From Stercorarius parasiticus (taxonomy: Eukaryota; Chordata; Aves; Charadriiformes; Stercorariidae): a stretch of 64,000 nt of DNA. The translations under genes were made by a program, and so were the position numbers. The notes below the pieces were generated by a model. It searched no databases. It saw only the letters and a program-made list of their open reading frames with translations, and was not told the origin of the DNA. The stretch spans positions 404,736 through 468,735 of the forward strand of contig VWZL01000906.1 in assembly GCA_013396915.1 (NCBI GenBank), read 5' to 3'. This document shows positions 46,251 to 57,953 of this stretch, piece by piece. The stretch's first letter is position 1, and each line of letters begins with the position of its first letter.

Positions 46251-47499
46251 GCTGCTTCTTCCTTCTCTGTAGGCAAGTTGATTTCTTACTAATGTGACTC
46301 AAAGAAATGGGAATAAGAGGGTTTAGATGAACATCCAGTCTTTCTTTGACCACTGCAGCTTTATTTAATTGTCACCTGCTTCTTCTTGTCTGTCATCTCA
46401 TCTATATTAGTGAGCTGATTCCTTCCTCCAAACTCACCATAAGGCCAACTTCTATATGAAAACATTTGGGCACTTTCTTCTGTGCTTTCTCTTCATTTTG
46501 AGAGGACCATTCTCATACTCTCTCAGTGTTTCTCCACTATTCTCCTTCAAATCCCTCTTTAAAACTCTCCTTTGCTGTGATGCCTACAGATTCTTCTCCC
46601 ATTTCTACCTGAGCTAGAAGGATGCTATTAACTTTTTGTTTTCTTTGACAGAGTGCTTCAAAATCAATCCTCGGGTATTTCTGGAGAGCTTCTGATTCTT
46701 GTTTGGAAACTTGAGATATCTTATAATTAAGTGGTTTATGCTCTGAGGTGAAAATCAGCCCCACACAGAGAGCAGGCTAAACGTGCATCGTTTAAATCCC
46801 AGAAATGCATTAAAATAGGCTGAACGACCAACAACAGAACTTAAAATCCCCATGGTTTAAATGCATGGAAGTGTATTAGGCTAGCTTTGGTTACTACCCA
46901 GGAAAATTTGACTATGGACATCTCTTTTCAGTAATGTAGATGGATTTCAGGAAACTCTCGGGTTTAGTTACTTGCAAATTATCAGCCCTTTTGAATACAC
47001 AGATGGTAATAGTTAGAAGATTCAAATATTTTTAGAAGAATCTCTTCATGTCATGGGTTTGCATCTAACTGAGGTGCAGAGACTAAGAATTCTTTCCGCA
47101 GTGAAGCAGCAGAAACCTTTCTGGATGCAGTGAACGATGTATGGACCCCACTCCTGGAGTGCCATAAACTGTTGGTATTTTAAATAGATGAAAACAAAGA
47201 CTGTTGTAATTTTGTATTTATTCCTTTAAAAGTTTTGCAAGCTGAGATAATAATATTGTTTAATTTGAATTAAAGCCTTCCACAGGAAGCCTGCTCGGAT
47301 GTGTAGCGCTGCCTTTTGCTGTGTGAATATGTATGTCACTGCAGGGCTGTCTGCTTCCCCATCCACCACTGCATCCCACCAGGCTCCCAGTACTACTGTG
47401 GGAGCACCTGGGGATACTCACTGCTACGTGCCTGTTACCTCCAAATTACCTGGATTTATAGTAGGAAGGTGACACTTGTACAAATTATCCTCTCTGTGT

Positions 47500-47760
47500 C
47501 TCACTAGATCCAAAGGGCTCCATTAAATGAAGCCCTGTCAAGGTGTATAATCTTCCCATTTATTTTTCATCAATTAGGCTGTGGGCTTTTTGTCTGAATA
47601 ATACTTAAAATTAGCAAAATTAGTAATGATAGTTAAAGGATATTTTAATGACAGCTTTTCATGCGTGCGAAATTGGATGGTATTTTTTAAATAATCCTGT
47701 AACTTCCTGGCATTCTGCTGTAGGTTTTGAAAACTGCCGTGTTCTGTAGGGAAGTTAGTG
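47500..47760. promoter_or_regulatory. Candidate conserved noncoding element
   Basis: The stretch contains CATCAATTAGGC, AAAATTAGCAAAATTAGTAATG, GACAGCTTTTCATGCG and AAATTGGATGG, a texture typical of homeodomain-site-rich conserved enhancers in vertebrates. No frame, repeat or simple tract explains it. This is pattern judgement only. Confidence 0.25.
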
Positions 47761-48974
47761 TTAGTTTTGCAGCATTCAGTGCAACTTAGCCCTGGAAAAT
47801 TTGGGTATGATTCGGGTATTGGGTGTCGTGTTCTGTATTATAGCTTACAATTTGTGTTGCATTACTGGTTTGTGTGATTTGTGTGCTTGTTTAGTTCACG
47901 ACTAAAAGTAGGAATTCAATGTAAAAAAGATTAATATAGTAAGGTAGATGGACCCTGCTGGTCACCAGCTACACAGAAGACATTAAAAGAGGTAGCATAT
48001 TGCGTCTAAGGAAAAAGCAGTGCTTGTGATGGTTCATGTTGCCAGATCAGTGTCAAGGGAGACTTCATGCTTTCTTGATGCCTCACACAAAGAACTGGAA
48101 AATCAGTGATTCCTCTTATGTGGTAACAAATGTGTAGCACATACAAAAATTGTGCTGAAGGGGTTTTAAATTGAGTTGTAAAAAAGCATTTCCATACTCC
48201 AAGAAAGTAGCAAAATAGAGCCCAACTGCAAAATTCAGGCATACTGAAGCCCAGTTTGGTTTAGGCCCACTCTTAAAAAGAATAGTTTTGAGTGTGAAAA
48301 GAGATAAAACTTTGCCAATGTAGTAGCATACAGAGGGTATATGTGCAAGCGAGACATTACATTGTATGCATCTATTAGTTTCTGACTTTCTCTGAGGTAT
48401 AAGCAGGCATAGTTGTATATTCAGTCACAATGCAGACTCTAAAACAGATCCTAGCCAAACTGGCAAAGTACAAAGCAGTGAATGCCCATATTTTCAAAAG
48501 TAGGACTGAGACCCAAGGCTGTAAAATAAACCACAAACACACCCAAGTTGAAACAGAAAGAAAGAGACTTTTGCGTACCCTAAGCACAGTTAGGATTTAT
48601 GGCAGCTTGAAGATGAGGTTGAAAGCAGATATAAGAAATGTTAATGCTTTAAATTGGCCATTTAAGTTTTCACACTCTTTTTATTCCTTTAATTTTTATT
48701 TCTTTGTAGACTTGTAAACCAAGGCAAAGCACTTCACTTTTTTCTTCAGACTGCTCTGAAGAGGAAAAAAAATATCAGATTTTTGACCATGGATATTTCA
48801 GTACAATGTATTGTTCACATACCAGTTATAAGAATTATTAAAGAAGTATTTTTAGAGGACAAGTCTAAATATATACACTGGTAAAATGTTCTGCCATTGG
48901 CTTTCATTTCCAGCTGAATGTGGGCATATTTAATCTGGCTTGATTTCTGTACTGAATTGTCCATAACTTGATTC

Positions 48975-50036
48975 ATCATAGAATTATAGCATACCAGGCT
49001 GGAAGGGATCTCAAGGATCACCTGGTCCAACCCTTCCTGGCAAAAGCACGGTCTAGACAAGATGGCCCAGCACCCTGTCCAGCTGAACCTTAAACGTGTC
49101 CAATGATGGGGAATCCACCACTTCTCTGGGGAGATTATTCCAATGGCTGATTGTTCTCATTGGGAAAAATTTCCCTCTTGTGTCCAATAGGAATCTCCCT
49201 AGGAGTAACTTGTACCCATTACCCCTTGTCTTTTCCATGTGACTCCATGTAAAAAGTGAGTCTCCATCTTCTTTGTAGCCACCCTTTAAATACCTGAACA
49301 TGGTGATACAGTCTCCCCTAAGCCTTCTTTTCTCAGGCTGAACAATCCCAGTTCTCTCAGCCTTTCCTCATATGGCAGGCTTCCCAGTCCTTTGATCATC
49401 TTGGTGGCCCTTCTTTGGACCTTCTCCAGCCCTATCCACATCTTTTTTGCGTATTGGAGACCAACACTGAAGACAGTATTCCAGGTGTGGCCTGAAAAGC
49501 GCTGAGTAGAGTCGGGTAATGCCTTCTTTATCTCTGCTGGTGATGCCCTTGTTGATGCAACCCAGCAGCCTGTTGGCTTTCTTCGCTGCAGCACACTGTT
49601 CACTCATATTGAGCTTGTTGTCCACCAGAACCTCCAGGTCCCTTTCCACAGAGCTTCTTGCCAGCCAGGCAGATCCCAATCTGTGCTGGATTATGTTTTC
49701 TCAGGTGCAAGACCTTACCCTTGTCCTTGTTGAACATCATAAGGTTCTTGTTAGCCCGCTCTTCCAGCCTTTCCAGGTCTTCCTGCAGGGTGTCTCTCCC
49801 TTTTGAAGTGTCCACTTCCCCACTCAGTTTGGTGTCATCAGCGAACTTCATTAGGATACACTTGATCCCATCATCCAGATCACTTATGAAGATATTAAAC
49901 AGCATTGGGCCCAGTACGGATCCCTGGGGGACCCCAGTTGTGACAGTTGCCAGTTTGAAAAGGAGCTATTGACCACTACCTTCTGGGAGCAGGCTGTCAG
50001 CCAGTTCCCCACCCACCACACAGGCCACTTGTCTTG
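48975..50036 (-). mobile_element. CR1 LINE copy D (minus strand, 5'-truncated)
   Basis: About 1.06 kb. The plus strand begins with a decayed tail (CATAGAATTATAG), then GCTGGAAGGGATCTCAAGG and CACCTGGTCCAACCC, and runs into coding sequence read from the minus strand as far as the motif B region near 49900-49950 and slightly beyond. Its 3' UTR and protein variant differ from copies A-C, so it is another subfamily. The 5' boundary near 50036 is approximate. Confidence 0.94.
49053..49905 (-). pseudogene. CR1 reverse-transcriptase ORF2 fragment (copy D, frameshifted)
   Basis: Four overlapping pieces in changing frames: 49600-49905 with LFNIFISDLDDG and motif C FADD intact; 49368-49679 with KKANRLLGCINKG and RLYSALFRPHLEYC; part of 49286-49603 with LEKVQRRATKMIKGLG and YEERLRELGLFSL; and 49053-49301 with RYLKGGYKEDGD and NNLPREVVDSPSLDTF, ending at the family's natural terminus. 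At least three frameshifts (near 49680, 49440 and 49310) separate them. The endonuclease domain and the first part of the polymerase are missing. Confidence 0.92.
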
Positions 50037-51402
50037 AGTGAGTTTGTTGTGCAGTGTGGTGCTATCCCTTTAGCTTTATTATGTGAATTGGTTCAAAGTG
50101 ATTTTTTTCAGAAGGAATTGTATTTTGCAACTCTTACTCAAGTTTTCACTTAATTGTGTAAAGGTTTAAACCATTATCACTTCTATCTTAAGGATGGAAT
50201 TAAATAGCCCTGTAATGGCGTGTATCTCTCTCCAGTCACTGTAAAGGAAGCTTTTATATGACTTGTCTGGCTGAGTTTACCACAGAGCTGGCTTTGCAAC
50301 ATGCGTGGTCTGAGGACATAAATGGGCTCAGCTTAGTATGAAGAAGAACTGTCTTGTATTAGGCTAGATTTGTAGCGAAATATTCAAGCCCTTCCTCACA
50401 TCTGAAGTATAAGTGCCGATCTGTGTTACACTAACAGTAGTTTAGCCTGAATATCTGGCTTTTAGACATCCATTGCTTTGTTAGGAGCCATGAATAGGGC
50501 TGCAAAGTCTACATTAAAAATGGCAGAGAAAGCAAATATTATCCTGGGAATTAACACGTTAAGCGTCCCTGAAAATATGAAAAATCTTCATCAGATTTAA
50601 TCCAAGTGTATATTAGATTGTCTTGGGATAGGATTTAATAGCTGCCGGATGCTGCAGACAGGTGTTTCCAGAAAATCTGCTTTTGCACATTATCACATAC
50701 CAATTAACACTCAGATGTGGAAGCACTTCACATCCTCTCTGTGCTTCCCAGTTTCTAAGCGGTACCCACAAAATTCAGTTATACAAGCAAGACTTCCTCT
50801 GCTCTGCCGTTTTAGAAGCAGGGGATTGAAAGAGGCTGAAAATGACTGCATATATGAAGACACTCTGCAGGCAGAATTAAAATGCAAGCAAGGTGGCCCC
50901 TGATAAAGGGAAATGTTTGAATGGAATAGGGATTCAACTGCAAGTTAAGACGCTTCTGCAACTGTTTTTTGTATCACCTTCTCTTCTAGTCAGGAAAACG
51001 TGTAGCCAAACCTGAGAGGTATGACCAAACGCAGAGATACTCTTTGTGGAAGAATGCGAAAGCCATTTGTGCACAGACATATTCTCTGATGTAAGCCAAA
51101 AAGGACTGACTGCTCTTTTTAATTTCAGTCAACTAAAGTGAAATTATCCTTCCTATTGTTTTTGTTTGTCTTCTTTGAGCAGAGTCCAGGACTGGAGATG
51201 AAATCCCTGCAGGAAAAGTGAGCAGACCCCAGGGTCAAGCTCCTGCCATTTTTGTTTATTAAAAATAAGTGTTCATAGGATCTTGCAATCATGGTATTTA
51301 AGGATTAGATTTGATCTTTGAAATATTTTTGATTAATTAATCCTGAAGATATTTATCAGCAACCAGGTTAATTAATAAATACACATAGAAGAATATAGGA
51401 AA
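50037..51402. other. Unique DNA between two CR1 copies
   Basis: Mixed composition and no gene recognised. The segment around 50180-50660 is less AT-rich and looks structured (candidate noncoding element). The plus-strand frame at 50649-50903 has no domain signal. Confidence 0.5.
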
Positions 51403-51986
51403 AATCATAGAATCATAGAATCATTTAGGTTGGAAAAGACCCTTGGGATCATCAAGTCCAACCATCAACCCCACTCTACAAAGTTCTCCCCTACATCATA
51501 TCCCCTAACACCACATCTAAATGACTCAAACACATTCAGGGATGGTGACTCCACCACCTCCCTGGGCAGCCTATTCCAGTGTCTCACCACTCTTTCTGTG
51601 AAGAATTTTTTCCTAATGTCCAGTCTAAACCTACCCTGTTGCAGCTTGAAGCCATTCCCTCTTGTTCTATTGCTAATTACCTGTGAGAAGAGACCAGCAC
51701 CAACCTCTCTACAGTGTCCTTTCAAGTAGTTGTAGAGAGTGATGAGGTCTCCCCTCAGCCTCCTCTTCCTCAAACTAAACAGTCCCAGCTCCTTCAGTCG
51801 CTCCTCATAAGATTTATTCTGCAGGCTCTTCACCAGCTTCGTTGCCCTCCTCTGCACTCGCTCCAGCACCTCGATATCTCTCTCGTATTGAGGTGCCCAA
51901 AACTGGACACAATACTCAAGGTGTGGCCTCACCAGTGCTGAGTACAGGGGGACAATCACCTCCCTACTTCTGCTGGTCATATACAT
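51403..51986 (-). mobile_element. CR1 LINE copy E (minus strand, 5'-truncated, best preserved)
   Basis: The plus strand starts with tail units (ATCATAGAATCATAGAATCAT), then TTAGGTTGGAAAAGACCC and CATCAAGTCCAACCATC, the hallmark of a different CR1 subfamily from copies A-C. The element ends abruptly near 51980-51986 within the coding region, after the minus-strand sequence [18 protein letters not shown]. The tail has two to three clean octamer units, and the coding part has no stop or frameshift until its end region, so this is probably the youngest CR1 in the window. Confidence 0.95.
51465..51985 (-). pseudogene. CR1 ORF2 C-terminal fragment (copy E, open frame)
   Basis: About 170 residues of the CR1 ORF2 C-terminal region remain open in one frame: [55 protein letters not shown], then [19 protein letters not shown] and [15 protein letters not shown]. 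The last residues after NVFES do not resemble the usual ending, which suggests a late frameshift. The frame extends upstream to 52058, but that part is flanking DNA. The polymerase motifs are absent, so the fragment has no enzymatic activity. Confidence 0.9.
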
Positions 51987-54772
51987 CTTCCAAAGATCAG
52001 TATTGGTATATTCTGAATTTCTCTGCAGTCCACATTTAATGCATCTTCCTTGCACCATTTCCTCTGCCTTCTAATGTAATTCTGTGTGCAATGTATTTGA
52101 AAGCTTATGGTCTTCAGATTTCTAGCAGTTAGGTGTTCGTGTGTATACTTGTACTCCCAATGCTGCTGTTTGAATTGCAATCCCTTTTCCCGTGCAGTTC
52201 TCTGTTGCTGGCAGCAGGATCAGTTGGTGATGCTGGGCAGTGCCATTATGGCAGGACTCCTGACTGTGTGGAGTCTCGTTTGCTGACTCTGCCAAACAGG
52301 CAGAATTTTTTAAAGCTATATTAATACCCTCCCAAGTTCTACAAAGGCATCTGTAGAGGATGTGTGGGGTTATATGTATGGCAAAGCTCACTAGCCAAGG
52401 AGGGAATCCAGCAGTTTTATCTTGAAAGGGGTCTTGCATCCAGATTTTCTGATGGCCACCTATGAAATAGTACTATTTGCACCTACACTGTGTCCTTCAT
52501 GCAGAGCACCACATAATGTTTCACAACAAGCATCAGTTAAAACTGAAGATAAGGAATGTTTTAAGGAAGGATTTACGGAAGGGAGTTGACTCAAAAGAGA
52601 TGAGGGGGAAAAGAAATTACAGTTACCTGGAGCAGCAGAAATAAAAGTGCAACTTCTAACTGCAAAGGAGGTTTTCATCCTTAGAGGGGTGGGGGAGATC
52701 CCTGTTCAGGGATAACAGATAAATTCCTTTAAGAAAAAAACGTGATTTACACATTAACCTGCTGCTAATGTGGCATCACATTTTGCAGAAAGTATAGACA
52801 CAAATGCATATTTCTGTTTATGAATATAATGTGGGCTCTTGCATACAAAAAGAAGGCAGCTCATAGTTATTAGACATAAAAAACCCTCAAAAACATTAAT
52901 TTGTGAATTTATTTACTTAGAAAATAAGTCAGTGTCCCCTACGTTACATCAACAGTCCATACATGGATATCTCCCTTATCTTGAGCTTCCTGACATTTAT
53001 TAACCACAACAAAAAAATTGCTAAGTACAGAGGCATGCCAGATAAGTGTTTCCCAGCATGTTTATAGTATCGCTTTAGGATATGAAATGTGTCTTCGTCT
53101 TCTGCCTTACCTATACACATGGAAAATGTTTCTCCTGCTTGAGGAAGGAAAAGCATTGAAAGATGAGTGTATACACACACATGCAAGTGGTTTCTTAAAG
53201 ATGCTAATCAATCATTGTTGCTGCTTGTTGCTGTTTTTCCATTGCTCCTCCATAGCAATAAGAGCTACCACATTGCTTTCGTCATGCTAGCTCAGTGCAT
53301 TTAGACATTCAAATGCATCATTCCTTTGTATAATATAAGTAAGCAAAAGTATATAATAGCACTGGAAATATGGGTAGGAATTCTTCACCGCCCATGCAGA
53401 TTTTTTACTGGATGCCATGTTGTTGCTTTGCTGACGTTGAAATTTGTTCCACTGTTTGATCATCCAAGCTTGCTTTTTAGCTTCCTGTCTTTATGCGAGT
53501 CTGTCTCCTAATCGTTCAGATCGCAGATAACTGTTGTTCTCACCACCTCTGCCTGTGGCAGCTTTGAAAATGTTACCTTCTCGCTCTTCTAAATGTGGGG
53601 TTTTTTGTAAGTTAGAGATCACAGGTGAATAGAAGTGAAACAGAAAAATAAAATAATTGATTTAATAAGTAAATTATTGATGTTTTAAGTAGTGTAAAAG
53701 CATAAAGGAAAGATAGTGTCTTTAAACAATCTATGTTATAATCTGTAAGAAACCCACCTGTTTCAAAAGAAATTGCACAAATGTCAGAACCTCCCACAAG
53801 CAGAAAAGAATGGAAACACCATAAGAATACATACATTTGTTAACTTGCGAAAAGGTTGTTTCCAAGTGTCATCACTTCTGTGAAAGTTCCTGTGTTGGCA
53901 TAACCATGAATGAAAATTCTTTCATTGTTGGCTGGACAAGTGCAACAAAATAAATGCTGTGAGGTGAGGGAGGGTGGTGGGATTTGTTTTGGATGTCCAA
54001 ATCCACCTGAACCTGCAAAGACTGCTGCTTGCCCCATTCGTTAAATACCAGTATGTGTGTTCAATGTCAATAGAAATGGAAGATTACTTAATGTATATGT
54101 TCCAAGTGATGACCCCTCTTACAATGGTTAACGTGGAAAAGAAAAAAAGCAGAGATCAGTAGTCAAGCTCCAAGAAAATTACCTCATTTCCTTCACTTCA
54201 CCATCCTAAAAGGGATATGTCTTTCAAGAATGTGTCTGTAGCCACTGTGTAACTTTGCAGAGATTATTCTGACTGATGCAAAATCTTCTCTGTCTTTCCT
54301 TTTGATCTGGAGCATCTGTATACGGTTGTTAATGCAGAGTTACATATGAAATATCAATTAATATGTACAAATTTCTGGACTTGAAAGAAGAAATGGTAGG
54401 TTCTTAGGTACAATATTCAACTATGGTTGGGATTTGTGTAATCCAGTTGCACACAGACTGCTAGGTGCAGTATCAAAGTATTTCCATCATATACTTTGGA
54501 CCTTCAAGACACAGTTCAACTCTGATGTCGGCTAGGACTTCACTGAAATGGTGACCACTACTGCCAGGTCAGAATTTTGATCTTATGGAGACGAAAATGT
54601 TGTCAACCAAGAAGTTGGAATTTCTTTAAGAAATTGGGTTACTATTGTCATGTGTGGTGAATTTAGAGCTAACAGAAGCATTAATAAGGTTTCTTTGTGA
54701 TGGGAGTTTTTAGCAATGTATGCAGACAGAAAACATCAAATTATTTTCCTTGTAGGAAGCCCTTGAGGATGC

Positions 54773-54793
54773 TGTTAGCATCAAATGCTAACA
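54773..54793. repeat. Perfect 9-bp hairpin
   Basis: TGTTAGCAT at 54773-54781 and ATGCTAACA at 54785-54793 pair exactly around a CAA loop. It could form a compact stem in RNA or mark a two-fold-symmetric protein site. No function can be assigned. Confidence 0.55.
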
Positions 54794-55069
54794 ACATTTA
54801 GTCATTAGTGACCTGCTCAGTGCTTGAGTCAGTGACCTGAAGGAGATAGACGTATTACCAATCCACTGAAATAATCTTTCCCGCACTTATAGTAAATTTT
54901 CAGCTCTGGTACATTAAGAAAAATCACTGCTGCTTGGCCATCAAACTCATACTTCAGCTTGCATGATGGTCTATGATGACTGTGTCTCAGCTTGTAAAAT
55001 GAAGTATCGGTAAGCTCACACCAGCTATCGAGAGTTCATTTTTTCAGACTGCCTTGCCTGCTTGTGTGG

Positions 55070-55083
55070 TGATGCATGCATCA
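55070..55083. repeat. 14-bp perfect palindrome
   Basis: TGATGCATGCATCA is its own reverse complement, with alternating purine-pyrimidine GCATGC at the centre. It may be chance or a symmetric binding site. Confidence 0.5.
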
Positions 55084-57827
55084 ATGCCTGCCGCCAGACA
55101 GACCTCTTCAAATCTTATCAATTTTGCAATTGTCTCACCCTCTAGTGGCTTGTCTGGGAAACAAGATGTAAATGATGGTTAAATTTGAGTGTTGGTACTT
55201 AGATTCTAGGATGCCGTTCCCTGTATTTTCAGCTAACAATTACGATGTGGATGTACTTGCAAACTCCAGTGTAGTGACTAGCTAATTTCAGTCTGCCTAA
55301 AATTCAGATGCTGCCCACTACTCTGAAGATCTTGGTTACAGGGGATGTCAGGTAGAATAGGCTTTTCCAATGTTTTTCACCGTTTATATAAGCTAGCCAG
55401 AAGAGTGTGCATGGCAGTTTGAAAGGGTGGTGGTTTGATATTGTTGGTATCTAACATAAAATCTTTTTTAGTATGCGTCCAAGTCCTGTGTTGTTGAAAT
55501 CAGGCCATATATTTTATTCTCAGAGAAGCATATACACCATGAGATTAAGTGACACAGTGTCAGTGTGAAGCAGTGCACTTTGTTAGACGTTTGCATAGCT
55601 GCTTTACTTTGTTTGAGCTCTGTCTCTTCATGCTGATAGAGAAATTCTCCTTAGAAGCTTTTGAGGTCCTATTTATTTATTTGTGGGATCTATGTGGATG
55701 TCTGAATAGTGATACCTGAACAAAAGAATTAGTGAAAGCATGTGTTTAGACAGGGTATTGACTGCTGCACTCTCTCTTGGCATTCAAAATTATATGCTGG
55801 AGGCCTTTGTACCTACGGTGGATGGAGACATAACATTTAATGCCTGATGGCAGGTGAAAATCAAGTTATTGATGGAGTTACAGAGATTTGGAAGTACGGA
55901 TCTATTTTATACTGGTAGCTGGTTTTGCCAGAAGCATAGGCTGTGTGACAACTTTGCTGAAAATATGTTGCTCATGCTACAAGCAAATTGAGGCTAGTAT
56001 ATTATAGTAATTCATCTATGATGTATTATTTGTTTTAGCTTTGTTCCACTACTGCATTATCTATTTAGGTAGTGTTTTACCAGGGTATCAGGACTGGGCC
56101 AACTGAACAAATTTCATGATTTAAACCTCATTGTCCTGCACACAAGAAAATCTCAAGTTGTTTAGTTTTGACAGCAAATCCTTCACTATGCACAGAATGT
56201 TATCAGATTTCAGACTGTTGAAATTACTGCAGTACTGCTTTCCCAAAATACCGGAACATATATTCATTAACTGTTTCTGTCGCTACTTTTGATCAGTCTA
56301 GGGTGTGTTTGTTGTTGGTTGCTCCTTACCTTTAACAGTTCATGTATTTAGGAAAGTGAACACATAGATCTCCTAAGTCCAGAGACAAAAAGTGGCAAGG
56401 TTGTGAAGTCGGGTGCTCTTTCCAGATAAAAATCATCATGAGTATTTCTAGCTTCTGTATTTTTTCTTTAGCTCTCCATCTCCTTGCAGATAATGCTGGG
56501 ATAGTCATTTGCACTAATAGCATAAACAAACAAGTTTTTTAACTTTCTGCCGGAATGGTGCATGGAAGTCAGGGGTTTGTTCTACTTCTGTTGGGAATTA
56601 CTGCAAGGAAGCAGTGGAGAAACACCCGTTAAAATGAGCAGCTACCTGTAGCAACGCAAAGCATAGGCAAGAGTTGCTGTGTATTGCAAAGGCAATGGTG
56701 TTTGAAATATTAGCATTTTGCATTCAATGCTTCTGTATACTGCTGCGGCAAAGGTCTGAGCCTTAGTTGTAAGGAATTCTAAGGTGTATGAATCGACCAG
56801 TGTGGTATTATTTGCTATTTTATTTGTTTTACATAGACATCTCTCTTCTGAAAGGATTTTGGAGAGAACTAGCACAAATTAGGCTGTGAAATGAGTTGCC
56901 ATGTGTTCTCTTATTGCAGATCATGATAGTTGTAAATGAGATGGGAATTTTCAAAACCGGTAAGTGATGCTAGAAGAGAAGCAGGGGAGGAAACGTCTTC
57001 ATACGAGAGGATTGCTGTTTAGAATAGGGTAACTGGCTTCTGCCTCTCGCATGAGGTTAAGGCCATGAGTGCCCTGAAAGTGAGATATATGTTCAGGGGT
57101 TTTTGTTATTTTATTTCTTAATAATGAGTGTGTGGTAACCAAAGCATCCCTGAATGATTCAGGTGCTTTACCAAGCTCTGATGATAGACTGTGTCTATTT
57201 GCATCACAAATTCAAATGCAGTACAAATAGAATATTTATTCTGTCTGTAAAGAACTTGATTAATCTTCTTGTCTGCACACAGCAAAAGAACTGTTCCAGC
57301 TCAGCTTCGTTTATATTACATCAGAAGATATATATTGTATTTGGGCATAGGGAAGCCCCCCTTATGGAAAATGTACAAGTCACTGAAGTTGGTGGGTCAT
57401 ACATTTTGGATGGAAGTTATTCACAGGTAGAATTCCTTGGAAATGCTGTCGTTTTAAGGGTGGCTTTTGGATGAGGGTGGTTGAAAAGGTGTTGACTGGC
57501 GGATCTCATTCGCTCCAGCCAGTCTAACTAGATCAGACAGGCAAGAGGAAAAGAAAAAAAAGCAAAGGAGTAAGTTGCTGGTAAGGTGAACCTGCTCTGG
57601 GAAGCAACACTGCAGTGACAGAGCTGGCCAAGAGGCGACACAAGAGAATTTCCAGGTTCAGGAGGGGGCAACCTGGAGGAGATGGGGAAACCTATGGTAG
57701 TTGATATAGATTCCTTGGAGCAAAAGTGGGACCTAAATTAGACAAATCTGCCTGAAAGGGCATGAGGAGACAGGCAGGCAGAGAGTGAGTGAATTCATTG
57801 GAAGGAACATGGGGAGAGCAAAGGCTT

Positions 57828-57953
57828 AAAGGAAGAAAGGAAAGAAGGGAGAGAAAAGAAGGATGGAGGGAGGGAAGAAGGAGAGAGGATAAAAGGAAGG
57901 AAAGAGGGAAGAGAAGGAGGGAGAGAGGAAGGGAGGCAGGAAGGAGCAAGAGA
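57828..57953. repeat. Homopurine (GGAA-rich) tract
   Basis: Of 126 bases on the plus strand, all but four (T at 57864 and 57890, C at 57937 and 57947) are purines, arranged as irregular GGAA, GGGA and GAGA words. Such tracts can form triple-helical DNA and often vary in length. The minus-strand open frame here (57692-58060), rich in Leu, Ser and Pro, is an artefact of the pyrimidine-rich complement. Confidence 0.9.

Larger units (their letters stand above)
41375..48974. other. Unique AT-rich noncoding DNA
   Basis: About 7.6 kb without a recognised exon. It includes the two longest non-repeat frames, described as separate entries, a possible ancient repeat fragment near 42998-43070 (GGTGTCAAATTCTGCCCT), a GT-rich patch near 45630-45655, and a candidate regulatory stretch at 47500-47760. 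Confidence 0.5.
51987..57827. other. Unique AT-rich noncoding DNA
   Basis: About 5.8 kb with no recognised exon or named repeat. It contains a perfect 9-bp hairpin at 54773-54793 and a 14-bp palindrome at 55070-55083. Minus-strand frames such as 52122-52439 have no domain. Confidence 0.55.
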
